Source of the DNA: an uncultured bacterium
GTDB lineage: Bacteria > Verrucomicrobiota > Kiritimatiellia > RFP12 > UBA1067
NCBI GenBank assembly: GCA_902775595.1
Contig: CACYNF010000044.1
Location: 1-48,285, forward strand
Direction: 5' to 3'
DNA: 48,285 nt
Part shown: positions 16,808-24,688 of the stretch, piece by piece
Layout of the letters: the number at the start of each line of letters is the position of its first letter
Numbering within the stretch: the stretch's first letter is position 1
Notes under the pieces: model-generated
Seen by the model: the letters and a program-made list of their open reading frames with translations, nothing else
Told to the model about the DNA's origin: nothing
The model's database searches: none
Position numbers and translations under genes: made by a program

Positions 16808-17188
16808 GGCGCACCGTCGGAAGCGTCGCTGCGGGCCGTGGTGCTGCCGCTCGGTCTCGTCCCTCGGTTTTGCGCTTCGCCCCGAAGACAATCTTCCGCG
16901 TTCAGCCTGCCGTGCCTCGGCTGGTGTCTCTGGCTGCGTGCGAGACGCCTCCTGCGCCTGCAAGACCCCGCTCCTCACTCGCGGCACACTCCGTCCCTCC
17001 GCTCGCCGCGCATCCGTACGGAGCGGGCTTCCCGCCCGCGCCGCGCTTGCAGGATGCCCCGGCTTTGGCGTATAATTCGCGCTGGCCCTCGAGACAAAAG
17101 CTCCCCCAGCCCATCGCGCAAGTCTCGTTTTCGGCGTAGTAAATGCGCCTGGGTTGGATGGTGCGTCAAGTCCTCTGTCGAGAGGGCC
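16808..17188. other. 381-bp gene-free stretch with an orphan promoter
   Basis: No credible coding region or RNA gene was recognised. At 17062-17076 the plus strand reads GGCTTTGGCGTATAAT, a promoter-like sequence matching others in the window, but nothing recognisable starts downstream before the IS30 element. It may be the promoter of a gene split or replaced by the insertion. The 17071-17188 part also carries AATGCGCC, which could lie near the downstream end of the element. Confidence 0.4.
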
Positions 17189-18508
17189 TTACTTCATCTC
17201 GATTCCGACGAGCCTGGGCTTGAGGACTACCTCCTTCGGGTCGATCTTCGCGATGTGGAGCTTCGCGGCCGTTCCCTTGCCGTAGAGGAATTCGAAGACG
17301 TCGTAGGGCGTCTTGTCCCCCTGCGCGTATCGGACGTAGGCGTTGACGTGCGAGAGCGCGAGGTACGCCTGATCCTGGGTGAGCGAGTCGAACGAGACTC
17401 CCTTGGGGAGGATCTCGCGGACGATCTCGTGGTTGCGCTCGAGCTGCGACTTCTGGTTGGAGTTCATGGGGTCGCAGAAGAACACCCTGGTGCGCTTCGT
17501 GCCGTCCTCGCACTCTTCGATGCGCGATGGGTATGAGAACTCCGTGCCGCGGTCAGTGAGGATGACCGGGAAGAGCTTCGCGAACAGCTCGGGCCCGAGC
17601 TCCGCGTAGAGCCTGTCGAACACCGCGACGACGCTTTCCGCGCACTTGTTGGGGATGAGGATGCCGACCATGAAGCCCGCGTTAAGCCAGTGGAGCGTCA
17701 GGAGGCACACGCCGCCTACGCGCCCTATGACGAGGTCCATGTAGACGGGCCCGACGCCGGGGTGGTCGGAGAGGAACTTCTCGTAGTCCCTGTAGGTGCG
17801 CCCGGCGTAGCAGCCGGTCTCGACCTTGTGCTGGTACTCCTTCGCGAGCGACTTGCGCGGACGCACCATGCAGGCGCGCTTGAGGTCGCCGCGCTTCGCG
17901 GAGAGGACGCCGTAGTTGACGTAGCGCTGGATGGTGCGCTCGTGCCGGGTAAGCTTCGCGGCGTTGGTGACGCAGATGTGGTGGACGGACTGCCCCGCCT
18001 TGATCTTCGGGGAGACGAGGGCGTCGATGTAGTCGCGCTCCCACGGCTCGAGCGCCACGCCCTGGCGGCTTTCGCTCAGGGTCCTGCGGTAGTCGTCCTG
18101 CGCGCGGCTCGCGACGTAGAAGAGCTTGCGCCTGTGGCAGCGCCTCTCGTCGGGGCAGCCGTTGCAGACCTTGCCCGTGCGCAGGAGGCGCTGCGAGCAG
18201 TCGATGTACTCGACCCTGTCGCAGAACCTGCTGCAGTTGCGGTAGCTGCACCGGACGCACGGTGCGCCCTTGGCCGGGCAGTCGCCGCAGACCCCGGTTA
18301 GCTTGCAGTCCTGCCTGTGGACGCACTGGTTGGCGCGCCCGTAGCACCCCTTGAACGACTCGTAGGTGTGCTTTCTGATCTCGCGGGAGACCGTCGAGAG
18401 GCTGACGCCGATCTCCTTCGCGATCGTCCTTTCGGACTCTCCGGCCGCGAGGCCGAACTCGATGCGGCACCGCCCGGTGCCGTCCATCTGCTTTTTTCCT
18501 TTTGTCAT
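17189..18508 (-). CDS. IS30-family transposase with Cys-rich zinc insert
   Basis: 439 residues from ATG 18508, where AAGGAAG lies 7 bases upstream; a longer frame exists but lacks a ribosome site and is not protein-like. Order: helix-turn-helix (ESERTIAKEIGVSLSTVSREI, about 22-42), a striking Cys-rich segment with about 15 Cys between residues 55 and 125 (CGDCPAKGAPCVRCSYRNC and CNGCPDERRCH), a second DNA-binding region, then the DDE catalytic core with YMDLVIG, ILTDRGTEFS and the Glu in SQLERNHEIVRE. This is the IS30 pattern, in the subgroup with a zinc-finger-like insert. The frame is intact, so it may be active. The element's exact ends could not be fixed. Confidence 0.9.
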   Translation of the reverse strand: MTKGKKQMDGTGRCRIEFGLAAGESERTIAKEIGVSLSTVSREIRKHTYESFKGCYGRANQCVHRQDCKLTGVCGDCPAKGAPCVRCSYRNCSRFCDRVEYIDCSQRLLRTGKVCNGCPDERRCHRRKLFYVASRAQDDYRRTLSESRQGVALEPWERDYIDALVSPKIKAGQSVHHICVTNAAKLTRHERTIQRYVNYGVLSAKRGDLKRACMVRPRKSLAKEYQHKVETGCYAGRTYRDYEKFLSDHPGVGPVYMDLVIGRVGGVCLLTLHWLNAGFMVGILIPNKCAESVVAVFDRLYAELGPELFAKLFPVILTDRGTEFSYPSRIEECEDGTKRTRVFFCDPMNSNQKSQLERNHEIVREILPKGVSFDSLTQDQAYLALSHVNAYVRYAQGDKTPYDVFEFLYGKGTAAKLHIAKIDPKEVVLKPRLVGIEMK

Positions 18509-18524
18509 TGTTGCTTCCTTTTTG

Positions 18525-18559
18525 CACCCCGCCGGGATTGGCGGGGTGAGCGAATGATA
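18525..18559 (-). promoter_or_regulatory. transposase promoter and leader hairpin
   Basis: On the minus strand a TATCAT box (18559-18554) precedes a perfect 9-bp stem, CACCCCGCC with GGCGGGGTG (18525-18533 and 18540-18548), just before the AAGGAAG ribosome site. Such a hairpin could limit read-through translation of the transposase from outside promoters; this is inference. Confidence 0.5.
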
Positions 18560-18571
18560 GCGGAAATCCCG

Positions 18572-18819
18572 GGGCAGGTTAAATGCGAGGGGCCGCCCCC
18601 ATGGGGGCGTTATGGATGTTGTCCTCCTTGATGGAACTATTTTCCTTGAGACTCTATCTATGGCAGAGACAATGCGACCCCATCCGATACTGGCAGACTC
18701 AATGCAACCATACGACACGACAGAGTGAATGCGACTCCCCGCTTCGCGGGCAGTCGCATTCACTCTGTCTTCTCACCCCCCGCTTCGCGGGCAGTCGCAT
18801 TCACTCTGTCTTCTCACCA
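18572..18819 (+). repeat. cluster of AATGC-core palindromes upstream of the IS30 transposase
   Basis: Within 250 bp occur GCAGGTTAAATGCG (18575), GCAGAGACAATGCGACC (18662), GCAGACTCAATGCAACC and GACAGAGTGAATGCGACT (18719-18736). Then two direct copies of a 41-bp unit containing AGTCGCATTCACTCTGTC follow (period 41). The first copy is the perfect 18-bp inverted partner of 18719-18736, with CCCCGC-TTCG-CGGG between them. No coding region is seen. The shared AATGC core links them to the 90-bp units at 16.6 kb. Confidence 0.75.
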
Positions 18820-18829
18820 ACAGACATGG

Positions 18830-19042
18830 TTACCACAGTAAATTACCACAGTAGCGTGAGTTTATGATATACTGTTCGGCATGAGACGTTGCATGATAAA
18901 TCTTCCAGATCGGTGCCAGCGACTGATCGGCCGAGTGGCACACCGCGCGTTTGAAGGGGGCAAGCAGCGAATCGAAAGGGTCGCGCGCTATGACAAGGAA
19001 AACCTACTGTGGCAATTTACTGTGGCAATCAGGTCTGACCCT
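18830..19042 (+). mobile_element. miniature RAYT-derived element (CCACAG type)
   Basis: A 200-bp element whose ends are inverted: TTACCACAGTAAATTACC plus ACAGTAG (18830-18854) and CTACTGTGGCAATTTACTGT plus GGCAA (19004-19028). Each end holds two direct copies of a TRCCACAGTA iteron. Inside is a promoter (TATACT at 18868) and the first codons of a decayed RAYT gene. The right end continues TCAGGTCTGACCCT, shared with other REP ends in the window. Confidence 0.8.
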
Positions 19043-19069
19043 GCTGGCCTCGCAACTCTGCAGAAATAG
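18881..19069 (+). pseudogene. decayed RAYT (REP-associated transposase) N-terminus
   Basis: 62 codons reading MRRCMINLPDRCQRLIGRVA then HRAFEGGKQRIERVARYDKE. Aligned with the fuller RAYT at 24689 (MRKNRVIEQNRCYHLVSRLA, HRTFFLDDEEKDRAV) the first 30 residues clearly correspond: RC at the same place, SR/GR, AHR. After that the frame runs into the element's right inverted repeat, so the catalytic HxH domain is missing. TATACT ends 7 bases before the ATG, the same promoter placement as the other RAYT copies. Confidence 0.7.
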
Positions 19070-19071
19070 AT

Positions 19072-22000
19072 ATGAAAATCAGAATGCATAGTCTTTTGTG
19101 CGCCGATGCGCTGGCATTTCTTTTCTTTGCGTCTGTGTCAGGACATGTTGCCGCCGACCAATTGTCTGAGGACTGGCGTAGCGCGGCCACTGAGTCTCTG
19201 AGGAGCGGACGGCCTATTGTCGCCGTGTTCGGCGATGTCGCCCCATCGCTCAAGGATGAACTTGCCGCTGCGCTCACGAACGAGTACGTGCTTGTCCAGA
19301 TCGGAAAGCCGGGTGAGTCCGACTACATCTCGGACAACCCCGATGTAAAGGCGCGCAGAGAACGGTTCAGGAGTTGGGACATTGGCGAGGACGAGTCGGC
19401 GGTGTTGCTCATCAGGCCGGACGACAGTGTGATTGGCGGCATTTCGGCGCGAGAACGTCCGCTGTCCGTTCCGCCAGACGGATGGCTCGCGACGTTCGGG
19501 AAGTGGGAGGATTCCGCCCGTGTCGAGGAGACGGTGATCAAGCCCTTGTCCCGCGACATAAGGCGGCAATGTTCGGATTTCGAACACGAAGTGCGTACAG
19601 GTTCGCCAGACCGAGAGTCCTTTCTCTGTCTTGCGACGAACACGATTGAGAGGGTTAGGTCCCTCCGCAAACAGATGCGGAATGAGATTCCGAAGGGGCG
19701 GAGGGGCCTCGCCTACAGGGAGGCCCGGAAGGATGCCAAGGTTCGCCTGTCCGAGCTTAGGCAGATGACGAACGAGGTCTGCTCCACCCCTCCATCTGAC
19801 TACACTGTTCCCGTCCCGCCGGATGACTGGCGGCTGTCGAAGTGGCGCGGAATCAACGACATCGAGGACTGGATTGCTTATGTCAACGAGAATCCCCAGT
19901 TGCCGAAATACGCCGATTTCAGGAGAAACAAGATGTTGCCGTTCCTGCGTAGGGAACTGCAGGTGGCAGACCGCGCGGAATCGCGAGAGTTCGTCGACTA
20001 CGTCCTTGAGACGATAGCCCATGGCGAGATGCGCAGCTCCTTCAGCGTGAACCGTCCAAACCAGGGCCTGACGCAGGAGGCGAAGCGCCTTGAGTCGCTT
20101 GGAGACACGCAGCCTCTGGTGCGGCTCTTTGCGGCGATGGACACGGCTGGGAGTTCCTGGTCCGACGCCATCGAGCGCCTCTCGGCGCTCGAGGCGGAAT
20201 GGGAAGGTCGCCGGGAATGCGCGCTTCTGTCGGCGATATCGAGCTATTACCGCAACGCCCCGTCAGGCAGCGGCTACGACGAGCAGGCGCGCAAGGTTCC
20301 GGCAACGCAGGACAAGTTCGTCGAATGGTGCGCCGGGCTAAAGGATGAGGATGTGCGTCAAGCTTGTTTCGTTCTTGTCGTTTTCTTCCGCTGGGACATC
20401 GAGGGGCTTGGCGAACGGCTGCTTCAGAGCGCGGCACCGCCGTGGCTGGGATACATATTCCGAGGACATAGGGGCTTCTGTCTCGCCGACGTCTACGGGC
20501 GGTACGCGGAAAAGCCGGATCTCATGCGGAAGGCGGATGAGTATCGTGTCCAGTCGAAGGAGGACCTTGAGACGGCGTATGCACTCCATCCTGAGATCCC
20601 CGAGAGCGCCAATCTCATGGCGATGTGGAACCAGTGGCTGGGGACATGGGAAAGGCGGCAGGCCTACCACGCCGTTGCGCTTCAGGCCGAATTCGACAAC
20701 GAGCACGTCTGGCGCGATCTGCTGGACTACGACAGAGACCGGCAATGGGGCGCAACCAGCCGGGGAAACACGGCTTTTGGATATGCTATGATGGGCTGTA
20801 CGCGATTCGACACGCTTCTACCGTCATTTGCCGGACTCGGCCAGATAGGCGTCTTCGGCGTCCGGCGCCAGGAACTGCTCGAAGCCCTTCAGAAGGTTCT
20901 TGACCAGGAAGGGCTTGAAATATGGCGCAGGGTCTCGATACAGCGGCGGATACTGCGGATGCTGCTGGAGGACGGACGCTACGAGGATTTCCGCGACAGG
21001 GTGCTGCAATGGCGAGGTGCGCTGACATGGCGCCTGTGCATGCTTGGGGATATGCCCTCCTGCCCGTCCGATTTCGGCGAGCTTCTGGATATCGTTCAGT
21101 CCCCTCGCGCCGAGACTTACATAGCCCTGCAGCGGCTGTGCCGCGATGACAGTCCGCACGAGTTCTTCAAGGCGTTCAACAGTCTTCGCTACGATGCTGC
21201 GGATGAAATTCCGGAGAACGAGAGGGAATATCTGTATGGGCGCCTTGCGTGGATGAGTCGACGGCTGCATCCGAGGGTGGAGGAGGACCTCTACCGCCAC
21301 TACGAGCCCCATGCCAACTGGACCAACTGGCTGCCGCATGTGGTTTTGGAGATTCCCCCGTCATGGGATGAGTTCAGGAAGAGGACGTACATTCCATTCC
21401 TCGAGGGGCTCAAGGGAATCGGCATGATCGACGATCCGGTTTTGTATTTCGGAGCGACGAACGAAACGGCCCTGGGCTGGTTTCCCGTCGAGGAGCGCAC
21501 AGACCGCGAATGGGAAGACATCGCCGACTGGCTCTGCCGGCAGGACCTGACATCGGACGACAGCCTGCGCTGTGCGTACATTCTCGCGCGCCGCGCCGTG
21601 GTCGGCGAGGCGAAGGACCTCTTCGTCGGGCGGCTCGAGAAGGGCGGTGTAGACAAGTGGCTGCTCCTCATGCTGCGCGGCGGTGCAATGAACCGTCTCG
21701 CCGCTTGCGGATTGCGGCCCGAGATACCCGAGTCCTGGATGCAGGAGAAGAACAGCCTGCTCCAACGCGCGCAGGTTCTGTGCCGCGAACGGGATTCCCT
21801 TGTCGCCGGTGGCGCGCCGAGGCTGCGGTCATGGTACCTGGGATCTCCCTACGATCGGCCGGTGAGAAGATACGAGGAACGGATGCGGCAGTACTGCTAC
21901 GGAGACAGCTCCGTGACAAACGTCACGCTGGCGCAGCTTGTAGATCGTCAGCGGACAAACGCCACTGAAACTGCGCGCAGCGACTATTCAGCGGAGGCGA

Positions 22001-23448
22001 TTGACGCGTTCGAGTCTCTTGTAGGGAACCGCTCGCCCTATTCGATCGTGAAATACCTCGAGGGCTCTCGCGCGCCGACGGCCAGATGGAGGGCGGCGAT
22101 GGGGCTCCTTGCAAGGCGGTTGGGCGCAACGGAAGAAGGGCGGCTTGCGGTAGGAGAACTTCAGCAGAAGCTGGGCCGACAGCTTGTGGCCGACTGGTTC
22201 GTAGGGCGGCTTGCGGTCGATCTCGGAGGAGAGCATGCGCTTTCCGTCCGCTCGGCGGCGTATCTTCCGGACGACGCGGCGTCGCATGTAGACTTCGCTA
22301 CCTGTCTCATTAAGCGGTATGAAGGCGACCGCACGCAGTTCTACGCCCACAAGTTCGCCCGGGAGGAATTGCTGCCAGAGGCGCGCAAGCACCTTGTCTC
22401 GGCCTTGTACACAGAGCCGGACAACGAAGAGGCGGTTCGGCTTGCCGTTGTTTATGGGTTCAAGTATCAAGAGTTTGCAGAACTTTCGAATGCGATTCGG
22501 GAATTTCCCCTCTCGCGTCCGATTTGGGAGAAGTTGCATACTGCGGAGGAAGCGCGGCTCGTTGAGATCGCGCGGCGCGAGAAGACCGCGAGGGAGGCCG
22601 AAGAAGAGCGCGTCAGAAGGGCTGAGCGGGAAAAGCGTGAGAAGGACGAGGCGAAGATTGCAAAGTTCCGCGCAAGCCCGCTTTACAAGCAGGCGCGGTC
22701 GATGCCGGGAAACGTCGTGGCGCAGTCTGGGCTGTGGCACGACTATGTCTCTGGCGAGGGCAGGGAGTTCGCCGACAACGAGACGTTCAAGCGCAATGTT
22801 TTTATGCCTTTTTTCGCACGAGAATTCGGCATCGACGAGAAGGACCCGAAATACAGGGAGATGATGGACTTTCTGGAGCGCGAGTTCGCCGATCCGCTCT
22901 GCTGGACAGGTGACTGCGAGGCATGGGTCGATCGCCGGCTTACATCCGATCCGAGCCTCGACGGCGGGATGGACAGGGCTGGACGCACCGCCTGGGAGCT
23001 TTTCCGCTCTGGCTGCACAAACACATTCATAGTCGCCTCGGCCTACTACTGCAAGGTCTGGTTTCCCGATGAACCGAGATTCGACGCCGCTAATCGATGG
23101 CGGATTTCAGACGACCGAAAGGATGATGCGGCGCGGTTCATCGCTAATGCCGGATATGCCTCCTGCGGCTATGGACGCGACAGATATGACGAAGTGGCCC
23201 AGGCAAGGCGCGTTGCGCTCTTGACCTGGGTTCGTCACCTTGAGGGCGAGGGCATGAGCCTTGCACAGTGGAGAGCGGTGGAAATGTTCATCCTGCGAAT
23301 CTGCGGCAGACGAGGTCTTAGGTATGACCGCAACGGCAAGGAGAATCTCATCCCAAGGCCTGGCAGGGATCTTGCGGACACGTTGGAGAAGGAGGCGGTG
23401 GCGCTTCCTCTGGCGAGACTGCTCAGGGAAGACCCGGCATTCAAATGA
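19072..23448 (+). CDS. 1458-residue exported protein of unknown function
   Basis: I do not recognise the family. A signal peptide covers about residues 1-28 (HSLLCADALAFLFFASVSGH). Residues 30-150 could be a thioredoxin-like fold (SGRPIVAVFGD, VLVQIGK), without a CxxC. The rest is helical and Trp/Arg-rich, TPR-like in places. A block of the form W-x2-Y-V ... F-x-R-x3-M-P-F-x3-E-x-V/G recurs: around residues 263-300 (FRRNKMLPFLRRELQVADRA), 767 (FRKRTYIPFLEGLKG) and 1222-1265 (FKRNVFMPFFAREFGIDEKD), which suggests three copies of one domain. A charged coiled coil lies near 1167-1198 (AREAEEERVRRAEREKREKD). The gene starts 30 bases after a REP end, with no strong ribosome site. It is probably periplasmic or surface-located. 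Confidence 0.85.
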   Translation: MKIRMHSLLCADALAFLFFASVSGHVAADQLSEDWRSAATESLRSGRPIVAVFGDVAPSLKDELAAALTNEYVLVQIGKPGESDYISDNPDVKARRERFRSWDIGEDESAVLLIRPDDSVIGGISARERPLSVPPDGWLATFGKWEDSARVEETVIKPLSRDIRRQCSDFEHEVRTGSPDRESFLCLATNTIERVRSLRKQMRNEIPKGRRGLAYREARKDAKVRLSELRQMTNEVCSTPPSDYTVPVPPDDWRLSKWRGINDIEDWIAYVNENPQLPKYADFRRNKMLPFLRRELQVADRAESREFVDYVLETIAHGEMRSSFSVNRPNQGLTQEAKRLESLGDTQPLVRLFAAMDTAGSSWSDAIERLSALEAEWEGRRECALLSAISSYYRNAPSGSGYDEQARKVPATQDKFVEWCAGLKDEDVRQACFVLVVFFRWDIEGLGERLLQSAAPPWLGYIFRGHRGFCLADVYGRYAEKPDLMRKADEYRVQSKEDLETAYALHPEIPESANLMAMWNQWLGTWERRQAYHAVALQAEFDNEHVWRDLLDYDRDRQWGATSRGNTAFGYAMMGCTRFDTLLPSFAGLGQIGVFGVRRQELLEALQKVLDQEGLEIWRRVSIQRRILRMLLEDGRYEDFRDRVLQWRGALTWRLCMLGDMPSCPSDFGELLDIVQSPRAETYIALQRLCRDDSPHEFFKAFNSLRYDAADEIPENEREYLYGRLAWMSRRLHPRVEEDLYRHYEPHANWTNWLPHVVLEIPPSWDEFRKRTYIPFLEGLKGIGMIDDPVLYFGATNETALGWFPVEERTDREWEDIADWLCRQDLTSDDSLRCAYILARRAVVGEAKDLFVGRLEKGGVDKWLLLMLRGGAMNRLAACGLRPEIPESWMQEKNSLLQRAQVLCRERDSLVAGGAPRLRSWYLGSPYDRPVRRYEERMRQYCYGDSSVTNVTLAQLVDRQRTNATETARSDYSAEAIDAFESLVGNRSPYSIVKYLEGSRAPTARWRAAMGLLARRLGATEEGRLAVGELQQKLGRQLVADWFVGRLAVDLGGEHALSVRSAAYLPDDAASHVDFATCLIKRYEGDRTQFYAHKFAREELLPEARKHLVSALYTEPDNEEAVRLAVVYGFKYQEFAELSNAIREFPLSRPIWEKLHTAEEARLVEIARREKTAREAEEERVRRAEREKREKDEAKIAKFRASPLYKQARSMPGNVVAQSGLWHDYVSGEGREFADNETFKRNVFMPFFAREFGIDEKDPKYREMMDFLEREFADPLCWTGDCEAWVDRRLTSDPSLDGGMDRAGRTAWELFRSGCTNTFIVASAYYCKVWFPDEPRFDAANRWRISDDRKDDAARFIANAGYASCGYGRDRYDEVAQARRVALLTWVRHLEGEGMSLAQWRAVEMFILRICGRRGLRYDRNGKENLIPRPGRDLADTLEKEAVALPLARLLREDPAFK

Positions 23449-23636
23449 CGGATGTTGGAATTACGGCGGAATGGGTACAATGAGAATGAAACATCGGAAT
23501 GCCAGGCTATGCCAATCGTTGTCCAGACCGTGTGGACGACGCGCGTGGTTCAGTTCTTTAGCAGAGCTGGCGGCGGAGGGCGACCGCGACGGGCGCGAGG
23601 CGGCGACGTGCTCAATGGGGAGGCTACAGCGAATGA

Positions 23637-23890
23637 AGGGTCGGAGCTTATTGATACAGTAAAACTGATACAGTAGCCGAGTTTTTGGTATAATGTCCGC
23701 ATGAGAAAGAACAGGGTTGTCGAGCAGAACAGGTGCTATCACCTTGTCAGCCGGCTTCCGCACCGTGCGTTCTTCCTCGACGACGAGGAGAAGGACCGCG
23801 CGGTCGCGCTGATGCGCCGCGTAGAGGCAGGAGTACAAGCTAGCATGAGTTACTGTATCAATAGAGCTGTATCAATAAGCTCCGACCCTT
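23637..23890 (+). mobile_element. miniature RAYT element (GATACAG type)
   Basis: Inverted ends of 24 bp: AGGGTCGGAGCTTATTGATA plus CAG at 23637-23660 and its complement at 23867-23890. Each end has two iterons (TGATACAG). Between them lie a TTTTTGGTATAAT promoter and the first 43 codons of a RAYT gene. Bases 23632-23829 are nearly identical to 24620-24817, the 5' part of the longer RAYT copy. Confidence 0.8.
23701..23829 (+). pseudogene. truncated RAYT, first 43 codons
   Basis: Reads MRKNRVVEQNRCYHLVSRLP then HRAFFLDDEEKDRAVALMRR and differs from the 24689 copy at only a few residues. At about 23827 the match stops and the frame enters the downstream iteron pair, so the HxH and later motifs are gone. 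TATAAT ends exactly 6 bases before the ATG, the leaderless arrangement. Confidence 0.8.
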
Positions 23891-23893
23891 TTG

Positions 23894-23940
23894 ACCCCTG
23901 TATCAATAGAACTGTATCAATAAGCTCTGACCCTTTTGAC
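23894..23940 (-). repeat. extra GATACAG-type REP end
   Basis: A second copy of the right end of the preceding element, CTGTATCAATAGAACTGTAT plus CAATAAGCTCTGACCC, directly adjoining it. It makes a head-to-tail duplication of the REP with period about 45 bp. Confidence 0.75.
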
Positions 23941-23941
23941 C

Positions 23942-24068
23942 CGGTGCTATCACCTAATCAGTCGTGTCGCCCACCGCGTGTTGGAATGGGGTAAGCGGCG
24001 AATCGAAAGGGTCGCTATGACAATGAAAAACTACTGTGGCAATTTACTGTGGCAATCAGGTCCCTTTT
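23942..24068 (+). mobile_element. relic of a CCACAG-type RAYT element
   Basis: Begins mid-gene (GGTGCTATCACCTAATCAGT, i.e. the N-R-C-Y-H-L-I-S region of a RAYT) and continues with GCGGCGAATCGAAAGGGTCG and the iteron pair CTACTGTGGCAATTTACTGT at 24031-24050. This stretch matches 18916-19036 closely, so it is a second, more decayed copy of the element at 18.8 kb, joined to the GATACAG-type copy. Confidence 0.7.
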
Positions 24069-24155
24069 GACCTCTAAGATTATGGCAGGAAGCAATTCGG
24101 CCATGAAAAATAATTGCGATTGCAGTCAGTATGTGAAATAATTTAGGGTGTTAAT

Positions 24156-24476
24156 ATGCAGCTTGATAAATTTTCCACGTGTGAAAAAATGATATATTTA
24201 TTATTGGTCTTTCAGTTATTGTGCTGCTGCGGAGTTTTGGTGGCTTTGAAATTAGAACTGGATATCCAAACGATTTGCTTGTTGGCTAAAGTTCTTGGGC
24301 TGTTGGTTATGGTAATAAGCGCAATTTGTACCGTATTATTTATATTGCTTGTTCGGTATTCGAGATGCACTAATTGCGGCAAGCCCGTATTAATGAGATT
24401 CATTGAATATAAGCGTATGCGACAAATGAAGAATGGGGAAAAGATTGAATGCCCTCACTGTAAATCAATGGTCTAA
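24156..24476 (+). CDS. small AT-rich membrane protein with zinc ribbon
   Basis: 106 residues with two hydrophobic helices (about 11-33 and 41-67) followed by a cytoplasmic tail with two Cys pairs, CTNCGK and CPHCKS, spaced as a zinc ribbon. Base composition is far more AT-rich than the neighbouring genes, which points to recent acquisition. No homologue is recognised. A weak GGGTG ribosome site lies 7 bases before the ATG. It sits between RAYT relics, so it may be cargo or a bystander carried with them. Moderate confidence that it is real: the ordered layout of helices plus zinc ribbon is unlikely by chance. Confidence 0.6.
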   Translation: MQLDKFSTCEKMIYLLLVFQLLCCCGVLVALKLELDIQTICLLAKVLGLLVMVISAICTVLFILLVRYSRCTNCGKPVLMRFIEYKRMRQMKNGEKIECPHCKSMV

Positions 24477-24586
24477 AAGAGACTTTCTGCATAGGGCCGC
24501 GAGGGTCTGCCAAGGAAGCCCAAGTCGCCGTTGCAGCGCTACAGGCTTCTGCGCAAGGGGAAGGATGTTCTGGCATGAATGCAGAC

Positions 24587-24614
24587 ACAGCATATACAGT
24601 TAATCTTATACAGA
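24587..24614 (+). repeat. divergent REP iteron pair
   Basis: CATATACAGTTAATCTTATA plus CAGAAGG contains two direct ATACAG units at 16-base spacing, a third, degenerate version of the REP pairs nearby. It lies 10 bp upstream of the next full pair. Confidence 0.45.
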
Positions 24615-24624
24615 AGGAGAATGA

Positions 24625-24665
24625 AGGGTCAGAGCTTATTGATACAGTAAAATTGATACAGTAGC
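24625..24665 (+). repeat. GATACAG-type REP upstream of the longer RAYT
   Basis: AGGGTCAGAGCTTATTGATA plus CAGTAAAATTGATACAGTAG. Two iterons in direct order, ending 9 bases before the promoter of the RAYT gene. Same placement as at 23637. Confidence 0.8.
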
Positions 24666-24673
24666 CGAGTTTT

Positions 24674-24682
24674 TGGTATAAT
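24674..24682 (+). promoter_or_regulatory. leaderless-type promoter of the RAYT gene
   Basis: TGGTATAAT, then GCCCAC, then ATG at 24689. The predicted transcription start coincides with the A of the ATG. Confidence 0.75.
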
Positions 24683-24688
24683 GCCCAC

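Noticed and set aside
16808..17140. Structural RNA gene (RNase P RNA, tmRNA, SRP RNA)
   Set aside because: I looked for their conserved cores on both strands and found none.
17140..18590. Exact boundaries of the IS30 element
   Set aside because: Candidate ends (AATGCGCC at 17142 and GGTTAAATGCG at 18577) are not convincing inverted repeats of each other, so no element boundary is claimed.
16629..18819. CRISPR array
   Set aside because: There are only two units at 90-bp and two at 41-bp period, without variable spacers, and no cas genes are near.
23480..23662. Small gene after the 1458-residue protein (TACAAT box at 23476)
   Set aside because: The possible ATGs overlap or nearly touch the box, the product is a basic low-complexity peptide with no family likeness, and it ends inside a REP.
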